This document shows, one piece after another, positions 43,745-56,247 of a stretch of 64,000 nucleotides of DNA. This stretch comes from Pinus tabuliformis. Lineage: Eukaryota; Streptophyta; Pinopsida; Pinales; Pinaceae. The stretch is taken from NCBI GenBank assembly GCA_031772625.1, contig CM062818.1:1283016277-1283080276 (forward strand), read 5' to 3'. Numbering within the stretch: the first letter of the stretch is position 1; each line of letters starts with the position of its first letter. The notes beneath the pieces are model-generated. The model worked only from the letters and a program-made list of their open reading frames with translations, did not search any database and had not been told where the DNA came from. Made by a program: the position numbers and the translations under genes.

Positions 43745-45214
43745 TGATCCAGCCCAAATTTCAAAAAATTTGGGGCATTTTTGGCATTTTGGCAAATTTT
43801 TGTACAAAAAACAGGGTTTTTCTCCCTGTGCACCGCGCCATGTGGCGCGCACTTATGATAGGAAGCTCCAAATGGAAAACACTTTATATTTTTAGATTTT
43901 TCATGAAAAATCATGACTGCTGGTGCATGGCCAAGAAGTTTTAGAAAATTTTGAGTCCTCAGGAGGTCAAAAACACTAAAAAAATGACCTCGTTGCCCCT
44001 ATTTTGACACACAGGAAGCAGTCTTGGGAGATTGAAGTTTTGAAGGGGCAAATGAGCACCAAATTCAGAAATTCCACTTGGGTTGGAAAGTAGACAGGTA
44101 GGGATTTCAAACAAGCACACTTGGGCTCAATTTGGATTTCAGGAAGTGCCTCAAACTCAGTCTCAAAGTGGCGCGACGCATAGAGAAATTGGTGCGATGC
44201 ACAGAGGTTTTTTGCCCAATTTTTCACCTTCCAACTCAGAAATTCGGCCAGTTTGACTAGTTTTTCTTTGTGATGTAATTTTTGATCTATCTTGATGTAA
44301 TTGGATGAACATGATGTAATTTTGGCACTTATTTACTTGTTCTAGAGGATTCATTCACACAAAAAAGTGAATATTTAATGAATGAATCAGTTTCCTACCT
44401 TATAGAGGCAAGTTGTTTTGACTGCCTAGATTTTAGTGCTTTGTTTAGAATTGGTTGAAACAGCTCCTAGAATGATGAGCTCGACCCCTAGAGGCAAGGA
44501 AATAGGTTTGGCTTGCCTATATTATGTATTTTCTAAGTCATTTTCAGGGTTGGACACTTGGGATTGCTTTGGCATATCATTGTACATTCTATCTCTGCAT
44601 TTTTGGCTAAGGAAAGACCAGGGTTTTGCAGCACTATTTGGGATCGATGTGGCTTTATGTTTTGATGGTGTGCTTCTCTGAGTAATTGTAAGTTAATTAG
44701 TGTTATGTGTATCATTTTCCTCTCTTTTCTTCTGAATTTGAACAAATGAGTGATTAAGGTGGAATCCATTAACTGTTATGCTCTGCCTTTGAATTTGTTT
44801 AAATTTCCATGTTTTCATATGTTTAAGGAGAATTCTTGAGACTTTCTTGCTCTCCTTAGCTCCTCACCAGTCTGATCTATCCATCTCACTCGCTTTAAAT
44901 CATCAAAACGATTGCCTTCCTTTCCCCAATCAGAACTCTGCAGAAACTGTGCCTCATCCCCGGACCCAAATTTGCCTTTCCCTGTTCCAACACAAAACCC
45001 CCAAAAACTCACAACAAACCCTTGTACTTAATACCTAGCCTAAGATTAGCTTTTATTACAGTCATCTCGAGCCCCATCGATTATCTTTTTCCGAGATCGA
45101 CCTGGAGAGAGTCCTCTCCTATCCTCGTAGGGATAGCTACGAGGCTAAGCGTGGTTTGATGTGGACCTAGAACCTTGTCTTTTCAGCCTGAGGCAAATCT
45201 AGGCTCTAACATAG

Positions 45215-45232
45215 TGGCGATCGTACTGGGGA
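45215..45232 (+). other. Element E primer-binding site candidate
   Basis: TGGCGATCGTACTGGGGA, three bases after the LTR end. It resembles the TGGCGACTCNNCTGGGGA primer site of plant Tat/Ogre elements (tRNA-Arg type, from memory). Two further look-alikes occur at 45484 (TGGCGACTCCATTCACTG) and 45526. Confidence 0.6.
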
Positions 45233-45570
45233 AGAAAATGGTTTTCTTGTTGATGTCATTTTTTTTATAAGCTACAGACGGATCCTGAAGTTATGCCAGG
45301 TAGCCTTCGAAACGCTTTTGCTTTGCATTAGCACAAGTAGATAAACGTTGCTTCAGTCAATCTCCGGTCTAGCTTGTAAATGTGACATCTAATTTGTTAA
45401 TTTCCCCAGTACATGTATCAAGTTCAGATCTAATTGTTGATGGTGGACAACGATCAGACATAAGAAGGCTGAAATCATTCACCTGGCGACTCCATTCACT
45501 GAAAAATCCAAAAATCAATGCTTCATGGTGACTCCACTGCAGGAAGATTAGTAGCTTTAAGGTTTTCAAG

Positions 45571-45900
45571 ATGGATTGGGTTGCAAGAAGATACACTCCC
45601 ATGAGCCAAGATCATATCCCAGGTTTTACAAATAAAATGCCCAAGGTAGATTGGTCAAAGAATTTGCCTATGTTTAGAAATGCGGAAGGTAATGACGCTG
45701 CTCTTCATCTGGTGAAATTTCACATTCATGTGCATAAATTAAAGATCACTTTTCCTGAAGATTGTTTGATGAAACTGTTTATGGCTACTCTGGAAGATGA
45801 AGCCTGATCTTGGTATGAAAGTTTGCCACCGACGTCTATTTTCATGCAATATTCTTTGAAAGATATAAAGAATCATATCCATCCTTGGCTTTAGTTTGGG
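45571..45900 (+). pseudogene. Element E gag-like remnant
   Basis: Reads as a retrotransposon-gag core: 'VDWSKNLPMFRNAEGNDAAL', 'HLVKFHIHVHKL', 'DCLMKLFMATLEDEA', followed by a 'WYESLPPTSI' phrase typical of the plant gypsy capsid domain. It begins about 360 bp after the LTR, the expected gag position. Broken; the sequence to about 46190 is a further degraded part. Confidence 0.75.
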
Positions 45901-46194
45901 ACTGTTGTAGCCATGTTCATAGTTTTATTGAAAATCTTAAGAAAGTTAATGAAGATGATAATTTCATGGATGATGAGATCATGGAAGCCCGTACGAAAAT
46001 CCATTCCAGCAGCATAAAGAGAGTGATACTTATAAAGACGATCATGAAAATTTGTAGCAGGATCAAGATCTTAGTACGGTGGAAGATGAAGGAATTTTGC
46101 ATCTTGACAGCCAACAGGAATTACATGAAATGGATCAGCAGTATGAAGAAAATTTGTACACTCCTTCACTTGAAATTAATGAAGAAATCACTGT

Positions 46195-47286
46195 TTGAGC
46201 ATAAGAAAACAAAAAGTATTATCTTCTCTGTCTGAAGACGAGATAGATCAACTCTTGAACGGTCATGTTCCAGCTCAAGTTAACGTAGATCTGCAGTGTG
46301 CACATGGTCAAGAAGGTGATGGTGGAACTTTTTCCTCTTCTGAAAAGGATGACAGTCTTGTCAGCAGATTTATAGATCAGCAGGTTGAAGATGTCCATAT
46401 AGTTGAAAGTGATGAAAGAAAAAGTGTCGTTTCAGATCTGTCCATAGAAGATGATAGCATGTATGAAAGTAAAGTTTCCATTTCAGAATGTGATAGCGTT
46501 AAGTCAGCGATTTTAGATCTAGATTCAGATTGTGACGACCAAGAATACCTTATACTGAATCCCACGGAGGAGAACTCTGCTGTTGAAATCATCTGGAATA
46601 AAGAAGACAGAGCTATTCATCCAACTGTTTTCATGTCATCAAACCAAAGCCTTCATAAAGAGGTGATCCAGTCAGGTCAAGTAAGTGAACAACAAGATGA
46701 GATCTGCGGTCAAGTAAGTGAAAAGGTTTCTTTGGATGAATTTATGGTAGATGATAGAAATGTTAGTGTTGGGTTTCACGAAACATCTGAAATTCCTTTT
46801 CTCATGATTGATGAATGTAATGAGAATCTGGCTGTCATATCATATGAGGATGACCTACCATATATTCAAACTACAAAAGATCAGACCATTCAGGATTCCA
46901 TTTCAGATTCTTCTTCCTATGTCTCATGTTTTGAAATGTTCTTTGAAAAGGAAATCTGCTCATCTACTTGTTCAGAATTTTTTGAGGATCAAGAACATGC
47001 TCATACTGAAGTACATTATGAAGAAAGACCAGAATCAAAAGAAAAAGATACCTTGTTTCTTCAGCAGGAGGTATATCTTCATGTTTTTCAAGATCCAATG
47101 GCAGATTTGTTGCAGTCAGCAGTGAAGGTGATTATTGCAGTATTCAGTGATGAAGGAAATCATGGTCAACTGTGTTTTTGGATGCCCAGTTACCAGTATT
47201 CATTGTTGACCAGAAGATCTGATCAGGAGAATCAATCAAGAAGGCATCTGCTTGATTGGTTGCATTGGCATTTTGATATAGTTTGA
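46195..47286 (+). CDS. Element E acidic ORF of unknown function (up to 363 aa)
   Basis: A long open frame after the gag remnant; the true start may be upstream in broken sequence. The product is strongly acidic (rich in D, E and S) with no obvious knuckle, protease or reverse transcriptase motif. The C-terminal end is different in character: 'LLQSAVKVIIAVFS' then 'RRHLLDWLHWHFDIV', with aromatic and basic residues. I do not recognise the family. The element shows no pol, so this ORF occupies the place of pol. It could be a diverged gag C-terminal extension or an accessory protein. That the frame is still open suggests either youth or constraint. Confidence 0.55.
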   Translation: MSIRKQKVLSSLSEDEIDQLLNGHVPAQVNVDLQCAHGQEGDGGTFSSSEKDDSLVSRFIDQQVEDVHIVESDERKSVVSDLSIEDDSMYESKVSISECDSVKSAILDLDSDCDDQEYLILNPTEENSAVEIIWNKEDRAIHPTVFMSSNQSLHKEVIQSGQVSEQQDEICGQVSEKVSLDEFMVDDRNVSVGFHETSEIPFLMIDECNENLAVISYEDDLPYIQTTKDQTIQDSISDSSSYVSCFEMFFEKEICSSTCSEFFEDQEHAHTEVHYEERPESKEKDTLFLQQEVYLHVFQDPMADLLQSAVKVIIAVFSDEGNHGQLCFWMPSYQYSLLTRRSDQENQSRRHLLDWLHWHFDIV

Positions 47287-47598
47287 TGGTATATTGTCTT
47301 GTAAGAAACAAAAGTGGTTGTCATCATGATCTCAAATCTTGATGAACTGCTGCCTTTTTCAAAATCTTTTGTTTTAAGTCAGCCATAAGTCATTTATGTT
47401 TGGTCTGTTGAGTCAAGTCTTTCAGTCATTTCAGTTTCAAAATTTAGTCAGATTTTCAGTCAAATAAATGAGTCAAAGTCTTGTGTTGTTTGTTGAAATA
47501 ATGACTCCATAGCCCAATGGACGAAGGCACTGTCTAGCTCTCCCAGAGATCTGTTGTTCTTGGCACCTCCAAGGAGCTACCACCCCCATTGGAGCCAA

Positions 47599-50500
47599 TG
47601 TTAGAGTCGGTCTGGTCATCCCTCCGTCAGAGATCAAAACTCTTTTTGCATTTCATTTTTAGGTGTCTCACTCGATTCACTCAGTTGCATTCCGCTAGGG
47701 GCATGCCATAATCTGACGGAAGGGCTTTGTCATTCATCCCCCTCATGCTTTGCACTGCTGGCTCAGGTCTGTTCATCAAAATCAAGTTTTCATGTCTTTT
47801 GATCAGCAAGAGTTATTTTCAGTCACTAGGTCTAGGGTTTCACAAAATGTGTCTTCACAATGTCCAATAAAGTCAGCAGGCCAGAGGGAGGTTCTTACAA
47901 AGTTGTCATTCAAATATTTTCATCATCATATGGATGGTTTGTGACTGTTCTTCAAAACTCTGTTTTGAAGAAAAGTCAAACATTTTGTCCTCTTGTAATA
48001 ATTTTCAAAGTTTTCAGTTTTTCAAATCTTCAGGCGCAGCCTTGTCTCCTTTTCCAAATTCCATGTCAACTGTCCCTGCAAAAATTGCCAAAAAATTTCA
48101 TCATTTCAGTGAAAAATAAAAAAGGAAGTGTGAAAAACAGAGTTGCATTAAAGTGTGAAAAAGTGCCAATGTCAAACATTATAAAAATGGGTTTTGGAGA
48201 ATCAAAAATAAAAACCATGTCTCATGTCTTTATAAAGATTTCTCCATGAGGGTCAAGGTCATTTTGAATGCCAAGAGTAAAGAGATAACAGTTCAAAGCA
48301 ATTGCTTGAGTTTGTGAGCGATTTGGGTGAAGTTGGAGGAAATTTGGCCGCGCGGCGCACAGAGCAGGTGGCGAAGTGCACTGGGAGAAAATTTCCAGTG
48401 TAAATCTAAATGGGCGCGGCGCACTGGCGGAGCACGACACGTTGGGTATGCGGGGCGGCGCACACACCTGAAAGCCCGAAATTGCTCCAAATTTCTTCAG
48501 ATTGCTGTATATTTGCGTGGATTTGCCAGGTAGGGTCAACATATTGATGTTTCATCCATTTTTGTGATAAGGAATGGTGGTTTATGAATGTAAATGATTG
48601 AAACAAAAATCTAAACCCTAGTTCAAAAGTGCCTCAAAGGAAAATTGCTCTAGGTGTCAAAATCAGTGTTTTGCTACCAAAATTGTCACTTCTTCTTCCT
48701 ATTCTTCCTTTGTATTTATCATTCCATAATTTCCTACCCCCTAAGCTCATCAACCCCTTCTCCTAAATGCTCTGTCCCAAGTTCCCCAACCTCATACCCC
48801 AAACCCTATACAACAATCCCAAACCCTAAACCCTATTCCCATACATAAATCCCTCAATCCCTCTCCCATATTTCCCTATCAAATTTCTCCCAATAATTCC
48901 CATTCCTCACTGTTATTTCCCCTTCCTAAAAGTCCTTGTTGCATTTTTTTTTTCCCTTTGGTGACAGACTTTGGTGGCAGACTTTGCTGGCAGAATTTGC
49001 ACACAAAAGAGCAGTCTAAACAGTTTTCATATACTAGCATCTTTTTCTCCAAGGCAGTTTGATAAAACAACAGTCATGGCATCTGAGCATTCATCGGACT
49101 ATGAAGTGGAAACCCAAAGTGACTCACCCTTGGAAGAACAGGCACCCCGGAGGCCTCATAAAAGTGGCAGACATGTAAGAGAAGAACCAATCACCCTTAC
49201 AGAATTGCAGGCCTGCCCTCTTGCCATGTTTTGTTTTCAGCATCAATCATGCTATGAGTTTTGTCAAAAGGTGGCTAGTGTTCAATTTCATCATGAACTA
49301 GCTCGTCTTTTTGTGCTGCACTTACATGGAGATCAAGCTATCTTAGCCGGTGTCACCTTCACGCTTACACCAGAATCTGTCTCATTAGCAACCGGCATAC
49401 CGAACATTGGAGAACCATGGCACAAGAAGAAGAAGATTGACCAGCAGCATTATGAGCCATACATTAAAACCGGTTTCTTGAGGTAGCTCAAGAGAGTCTT
49501 CCCATTCCGATATCTGAAAGATGAATATGCTCCACTAATGAAGTTGATCATGAAATATTTCAGCTGTGAGGGACGGTTCTCTCGTCTCTATGCTTATCAC
49601 ATCAGATTGCTCATGCATTTCACCAGGGTACGGATGATGAACATTCCGTATTTCTTTTGAAGGAACATAGAGAGGATGACCACCCTTGCGGAGCACAAAA
49701 CACCTCAGCAGCAACTTAACAGTGTCTATCATTTTGCTCTTATTAAGATTTTGGTGGTTCATCAGCTTGAATTACAGGGCATCACTTGGGATGATTTCAT
49801 CTCTCGTGATTTCTTCAGAGCTTCACAGGGATTATCAGAGGTTAAGCATGAAGGTGAACCTTCTCATCAGTATGAGTGCCATGAGACCACTAGTGTGCCG
49901 GTATTCATCACATATCAGAGAGGCACCAGACATTTGTTTGCAGCGGCAAAGCGAGTGTTATCTCCACCCGGGGTGGAAGGGGCCTCGCTTTCTCCATCAG
50001 CACCACCAGTACAGGACAAAGGCAAGAGGCCAATGCAGGATGAGGGGCCTTCAGGTGAAAGAGAGACCGACTTCATTCTCATTCATGATGATGATACAGA
50101 TACGGGCCCACAAAGTGCCAAACTTAGGGAGATCATCCAGGAGCAGCAAACAGAGATCCAAGCCTTATCTCTTGACTTGGAGAGAGCTAAGTGGACCATG
50201 AGATATTTGGAGCAGAGGAACAAATAGCTTGAAGATCAGCAAGCAATCATGGAGTTATAGAACATCCGCGAGAATCACCAGGCTGCACAAAGGAGAAGAA
50301 TTGAGCTCACGTTATTGGAGCAAGAGATTAATGAGGATCAGGAGTTTAATTTCGAGAGAGTTAACATGCACTTAGAGATGTTGTTAGACAAGGCTGATAA
50401 GGACCACGCATTGCTGAGACACATGGCTTTCCACTACATGGCATGAAACAAGGTGTGCAAGGCCCGAATAAGGAATTTGAAGGCAAAATTGAGAAAGGCA

Positions 50501-52045
50501 ATAAGGAAGCAAAAGAGGCAAAGGGAGCTTGATCGTCTTCAGATATTGGCCGAAGCCTCTTTAGCCTAGCATAACACTTAATGATCCAGCCCAAATTTCA
50601 AAAAAATTGGGGCATTTTTGGCATTTAGGCAAATTTTTGTACAAAAAACAGGGTTTTTCTCCCTGTGCGCCGCACCACGTGGCGCACGCTTATGATAGGA
50701 AGCTCCAAATGGAAAAAACTTTATATTTTTGGATTTGTCATGAAAAATCATGACTTCTGGTGCATGGCCAAGAAGTTTGGGCAAGTTTTGAGTCCTCAGG
50801 AGGTCAAAAACACTCAAAAAATGACCTCTCTGCCCCTATTTTGACACATAGGAAGCAGTCTTGGGAGATTAAAGTTTTTAAGGGGCAAATGGGCACCAAA
50901 TTCAGAAATTCTACTTGGGTTGGAAACTAGACAGGTAGGGCTTTCCAACAAGCACACTTGGGCTCAATTTTTATTTCAGGAAGTGCCTCAGAATCAGTCT
51001 CAAAGTGGCGCAATGCATAGAGAAATTGGCACGGCGCACAGAGGTTTTTTGCCCAATTTTTCACCTTCCAGCTCAGAAATTTGGCCAGTTTGACTAGTTT
51101 TGCTTTGTGATATAATTTTTGATCTATATTGATGTAATTGGATGAACATGATGTAATTTTTGCACTTATTTACTTGTTCTAGAGGATTCATTCACTAAAA
51201 AGTGAATATTTAATGAATGAATCAGTTTCCTACCTTATAGAGGCAAGTTGTTTTGACTGCCTAGATTTTAGTGATTTGATTAGAATTGGTTGAAACAGCT
51301 CCTAGAATGATGAGCTCGACCCGTAGAGGCAAGGAAGTAGGTTTGGCTTGCCTATATTATTTATTTTCTAAGTCATTTTCAGGGTTGGACACTTGGGATT
51401 GCTTTGTCATATCATTGTACATTCTATCTCTGCATTTTTGGCTAAGGAAAGACCAGGGTTTTGCAGCACTGTTTGGGATCCATGTGGCTTTATGTTTTGA
51501 TGGTGTGCTTCTCTGAGTAATTGTAAGTTTATTAGTGTTATGTGTATCATTTTCCTCTCTTTTCTTCTGAATTTGAACAAATGAGTGATTAAGGTGGAAT
51601 CCATTAACTGTTATGCTCTGCCTTTGAATTTGTTTAAATTTCCATGTTTTCATCTGTTTAAGGAGAATTCTTGAGACTTTCTTGCTCTCCTTAGCTCCTC
51701 ACCAGTCTGATCTATCCATCTCACTTGCTTTAAAGCATCAAAATGATTGCCTTCCTTGCCCCAATCAGAACTCTGCAGAAACTGTGCCTCATCCCCGGAC
51801 CCAAATTTGCCTTTCCCTGTTCCAACACAAAACCCCCAAAAACTCACAACAAACCCTTGTACTTAATACCTAGCCTAAGATTAGCTTTTATTACAGTCAT
51901 CTCGAGCCCCATCGATTATCTTTTCCGAGATCGACCCGGAGAGAGCCCTCTCCTGTCCTCGTAGGGCTAGCTATGAGGCTGAGCATGGTTTGATGTGGAC
52001 CTAGAACCTTGTCTTTTCAGCCTGAGGCAAATCTAGGCTCTAACC
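47599..52045 (+). repeat. Element E 3' LTR (4447 bp)
   Basis: The partner of 40774-45211, with the same GC-rich patches, telo-boxes and ORF region. It is followed by target duplication AAGTA (52046-52050). Confidence 0.93.
49076..50580 (+). pseudogene. ORF region inside the element E 3' LTR
   Basis: The second copy of the LTR ORF, from the matching ATG ('MASEHSSDYEVET'), with the same order: acidic start, helical domain, Pro/Ser linker, coiled coil. It is broken at about five places and slightly more decayed than the left copy. Confidence 0.75.
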
Positions 52046-52050
52046 AAGTA

Positions 52051-53285
52051 TAAGGTTGTGCCTCAAAATTTAGAGGCTACGATCTCACAGGGTGCTAGTG
52101 ATAATTAAATTCAAGGAATTATCTTAGAGATTATAGGCATTATTTTGAAATACATTAGTAGAAATGAGACAAATATGGAAATAAAACAAAAGGTTTTAAA
52201 GATTTTGTATGAGAATCCATCAATAAAATTACATACTTGAACCCATATTTTTGTTTTGGTGATCATCCATGATGTTTGCAAATGGGTTTTGAAGGAATTA
52301 AGGAACACAAATTCACCAAAGATATAATTATTGCACTTATTTGTTGTGAACTAATTAACCTTATAGAATATACCATGCGTCTTGCTAAACTTGTGTATGG
52401 AGGACATAATGTTGTGGCAACTGAATCCAATATCTTTCTTGTTCAAACCTATTTTATTCAAGAACCAAAGGTTAGTGCATCTGGGCCCTACCATCTTATT
52501 GAAGCTCTGGGAAAGGTGGCACAAAGGCCATGATCTCTTGATTCCTAAAAATAATTAATTGAAGATGTGATAAATGTTTCATCAAATGCAGCTGGTCAAA
52601 ATGCATCTTCAGTTGGGAAAGAGGAGAAGGCTAGACAATCTAGAGATAATAAGGCTAATCCTAGTCAACATGGGGAAATAGGGATGACAACTAATCAGGC
52701 AAGATGGTGGATTAAATAATCTTGTTCGTTTTTGTGAACATCTTGGAAGTATTTTTGAATACTGGGCTTGTATTTATGATCCTCTTGGAGTGAATGATAA
52801 AGCATATTTTGTTTACATATTGCAATTACAACAATCTAGGATGCTAGAGGGAGATGATATTTCTAACCATTTATTTCGTGTCTTGATGAAACTATCTATC
52901 CAACACTATTCAACCTATGAAATATTAGTGCCAATTTCTCTTCCACTCCCAGTGCAACAAATGAAACAAGGAATTTCCTTTACATTAATTGATATGTATT
53001 TGAAACTTGTGGTTTTGTTGATTAAGCATTGTGTATTCATGAGTAAATTCAATCTTCTAAACAAGGTGCTTACAATAACTAAGTGTCATTCTAAATATAG
53101 CAGAGGAAAAAAAGTGCATTCCATCCGAGACCTTATTTCCATATATTTGTGAACTTGCTCATGGATTCTAACTCCCCTGATTTTGCTCTTAATTCCAACA
53201 ATTTTTAACTACTTGTTGCATTTGCAAATTCTTTCCATTCCTTACAACCTCGGAGAGCACCTAGTTCGAGTTTTTATCGGATTTA
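52051..53285 (+). pseudogene. NOT1: Captured NOT1 (CCR4-NOT scaffold) fragment, first F copy
   Basis: A fragment of the host gene for NOT1, the scaffold of the CCR4-NOT mRNA deadenylase complex, carried inside an LTR element. Phrases in the order of plant NOT1 (family text from memory in brackets): 'YTMRLAKLVYGGHN' (AEYNVHMAKLIDGGRN), 'GKEEKARQSRDNK' (GKEEKARQSRDKK), 'MLEGDDISNHLFRVL' (LLKGDDMTDRFFRVL), 'AFANSFHSLQPR' (AFANAFHALQPL). About 400 codons run without introns, while plant NOT1 has many introns as I recall, so a spliced transcript was probably captured. It covers the stretch before and into the C-terminal Not1 domain. Broken in many places; it cannot make a working protein. Confidence 0.92.
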
Positions 53286-54004
53286 ATAAAGAGGAAAAGT
53301 ATGAGGATTTGTATGAAGAAGAACCTCTAATTCACGATGTTTAAGAACCAATTGAGCTAGATGGAAATGATTATGAATTATAGGGAGAAAATGATAGCTA
53401 TGTGCCTCAAGCATTCCCCTTTGAAGGAGAACTTTTAGTGGCTACAGATCATGGTGAACAAGAATTCCATGAGAATGAGGCTTTGGAGACCTAGAAGGAG
53501 AGCTTCATCAAAGAGGAAGAATATTAAAATAAAATACAACAATCCATGATCCAACAACCTTATTGTTCAACGTGCCTCTATAGAGACACCTAGCTTGGCC
53601 TAAGTGGAGTTAGGCCTATATACTATTGAATACACTCTTAAGATACATACAATGGTCGACTAGATGGAGCCTAAATTTATTATAAGTGATTTAAATACAT
53701 ATGATGTTCCAGGCTACAAATAAAGATGTCCATATTCAACATTGATTGAAAATCCTCAATATGAAGATAAAGAATTGAGCACAAACTCAGGGGGAGCAGT
53801 CCTTAGTGACAAAAACAGAGGAACATTTATCAAGAAGTGTTGAAAAATGTAGATAGAGGGAGAACCCTCTGGTATTGATGTCAAATGGGGAGATAATGAT
53901 GACAGGGGGAGAAACTAATGCAGATAGGGGAAACAACCGACAAGAAGTATGAAGAGAATGTAGACAAGGGGAGAAACTATCAGAAGAAGAAAATATCAAA
54001 ATAT
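53286..54004 (+). other. Family F first internal region, right end
   Basis: Degraded coding sequence with a gypsy/copia gag-pol flavour ('PFEGELLVATDHGEQEF'), then purine-rich repeats of the type 'GGGGGAG' (53790-53975) that probably include polypurine tracts before the next LTR. No intact ORF. Confidence 0.55.
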
Positions 54005-55788
54005 TTCCATCAATGAAAATAATTTTATATAGTCAAATATCATATTTCAAGACCTTTCCATTGATATATGGCATGCTTTTTGGAAATATTGCTTTTGGAT
54101 TTTTGATGCCCCATTTAGATACCCTATCTTTGAATGCATTTTTATTCCAATTACATAGATCAAATGAGAGCATAATATATATGATTTGAAATATTATTTT
54201 GAGACCTTTCCAATAATATATGGAATTCCCACTAACTCATGATTCAGGAGAAATGGTTTTTTGAATATTCATTATACAATCTGCCAAGCCAACCCAACCA
54301 TTGCACAAGTCGACCCAGAAAGTGGGCAAGTCGGTCCAGCTTTTGAGGGTCAAATGCACTATATATAGGCACCACGTGGAGGAACGTAGGAATTACTCTC
54401 TCAAGCCAATTTGAGTTTTCCTAAGAAAGAGAAGGAGCAGTTTTGAGCTTCATACCTCGTGAACCAAGTGAAGTGCAACCGAGTTGGAGAGGTTTTTTTT
54501 GGGAAGGGATTTTTGGCACATTTTTGGAATGGATTTTGGTACTATTTGGGAAGGTTTTTAGTTATGTTTATAAGGTGAGTTTTAGAGCTATTATAGAGGC
54601 CAAGTTTTATCCCGATTGAAGACAAGTTTTAGCCATGTTAAAGGTCAAACTTCAGTCCTCTTGAGGCCAAGTTTCAAGTTTGTTTTTTTTGGGGTGAGGG
54701 GGGGGGGGGGGATTTTGGTGCTTTAAGGTCGAGTTTTGGCCTAGTTTGAAGGTTGAGTTCAAGTCTGGTTTTTGGCTAAAGTTTTAGTCTTGTTATAGAC
54801 CAAGTTCTGGTTTGATCATTGAGGTGGTCGAGATTTGTTGGATAACTCATTACATGGATCTCTGGAGGCAAAGTCTAGTTAACTAAGGCAGTGTTAAGGA
54901 AGTTGTTAGCTGAAGTAGTTGTGGTGTTCAGGTGATGATGGGTCCGAGCCCTATTATGGAAAAAGGTGCAGTAAGAACATGGTTATCATGTACAATTTTT
55001 GTGATTATAATCTTATGGGTTGCATAAGGTGAGTGTTTAGTGAAAAGGTTGATAGGAAAAAACAAGCAGACCTTCAAGGTTGTAAAGGCCAATTTGGTTC
55101 CAAGTGTGTTAAAAAACCATATGTAGCAAAAAGAAATCTACAATGTTGAGTACAAGCTACCAAGTGGGAAAACCTATTGTTTGAACATATAATAAGCACG
55201 AGTAGTGACAGTTGGCCAATAAACAACAAGAGTTGAGGAATTTGAAGTGCTAGATGGGCAAACCTCTTTTTGGTCAAATACAAAGAACTAACATGTAGGA
55301 GATAAAGTCTAAAGAGCCAAGTCAAGAAGCCTAGTTGAAGAGTAGAAAGTTAAGGTGTATAGGTCAAGTACTTGTGATCAAGATTGAAGGTTCAAGCTTG
55401 AGGGTTGTATGGCTAAATGACAACTCATTGAATAAATTTTTAAGATCCATAAGTTATTGATGACAAATCTAAGGAACAACTTGTAGACATAGGTTGTTTC
55501 ATACAATTTATTATTTTTCTACTAAATTGGGAGGATTGCTATCTACATTTGCTGAGATGTTTCTCAACTAGGGGGATGAAATATCTTATAGGTTGGTGGC
55601 TACGAAAGTTGTAAGTTGGTGCTTATTTTGTACAAGGAAGTTTAAAAATGTTTACAAAGTAAAGTTGTGTCAGTGTTTCTTATGTAAATATTTGCTTCCC
55701 ATGATTTATGTGCATCAAATGTTTTAAAAAGATAAAATAGTTAAAAATAATGAAATACTAATTCACCCCCCTCTCAATATTTCCAACA
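54005..55788 (+). repeat. Family F second LTR copy
   Basis: Similar to the first F LTR from about 54020. It ends CTCTCAATATTTCCAACA at 55788, directly before a primer site. It contains the same minisatellite-like GTTTTGAAGG-type repeats (54565-54830) and a 14-G run at 54698-54711. The left end is approximate. Confidence 0.8.
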
Positions 55789-55790
55789 AT

Positions 55791-55802
55791 TGGTATCTGA
55801 GA
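55791..55802 (+). other. Family F primer-binding site, tRNA-Met type
   Basis: TGGTATCTGAGA two bases after the LTR end; close to the Met site TGGTATCAGAGC, with two changes. Confidence 0.8.
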
Positions 55803-56247
55803 CAATACCTTCAGGCATATCCTAACAATTAAAGGTAGACCTCTAAAACATAGAAGGGAAAGTCAAGAAGGTGTGACTCCAAACCCACGAAAGAAGTCTC
55901 CTCCATAACCACGAATATATAATATTTTTATAGAAGATGAATATAATTAGAAGATTCAAATAGATTTAGAAGAAGTTTACACCATTGATTTTGAAGTTGA
56001 TGCATTGTACCAATGCAATGCGAAGGAGTTAGCTTTTTCTTCCTTGAAAGAATCAAGGTCGAGTTCATCAATGGACGAAAGGAGTGGAATCTTGCTATAT
56101 GCCAAGGATGATTGAAGAGTAGGAGAGAGCTCGAGAGGTTACTCGAAAAGGAGAAGAAGAGATGCAACATCTAGCTAGAGAAGAGGAGGAGTGTTAAAAG
56201 AGACTTGTGGATTGGAGCCATCTCTAAACAAGGGGGAAAAATTTGAC
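55803..56247 (+). pseudogene. Family F second internal region: gag-like remnant
   Basis: Short, broken remnant similar to 40500-40773 in the first copy (shared 'GATGATTGAAGAG.AGGAGAGAGC' DNA phrase). It is basic and acidic charged sequence that ends where the NOT1-derived part begins. Confidence 0.6.

Larger units (their letters stand above)
40774..45211 (+). repeat. Element E 5' LTR (4438 bp)
   Basis: Contains GC-rich GGCGCG/GCGCAC patches (41520-41640, 43828-43855, 44167-44205), a TTTATAAAG box near 41403, telo-box repeats near 41968-42015, and an ORF region starting at 42249. Confidence 0.93.
40774..52045 (+). mobile_element. Element E: non-autonomous Ty3/gypsy (Tat/Ogre-like) element with 4.4-kb coding LTRs
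   Basis: An 11.3-kb element with LTRs of 4438 bp (40774-45211) and 4447 bp (47599-52045), which begin TGTTAGAG and end CTCTAAC(A/C). The 5-bp target duplication AAGTA is perfect (40769-40773 and 52046-52050). The internal region is only 2387 bp and holds a gag-like remnant and an acidic ORF; no pol is seen. The primer site resembles the tRNA-Arg type of plant Tat/Ogre elements, which also have very long LTRs. Each LTR holds an ORF region of about 1.5 kb. In the first 270 bp I count about seven LTR differences, so the insertion is moderately young. Confidence 0.9.

Noticed and set aside
52051-53285. A functional host NOT1 locus
   Set aside because: It is a fragment inside an LTR array, duplicated with its LTR context, intron-free and broken in many places.
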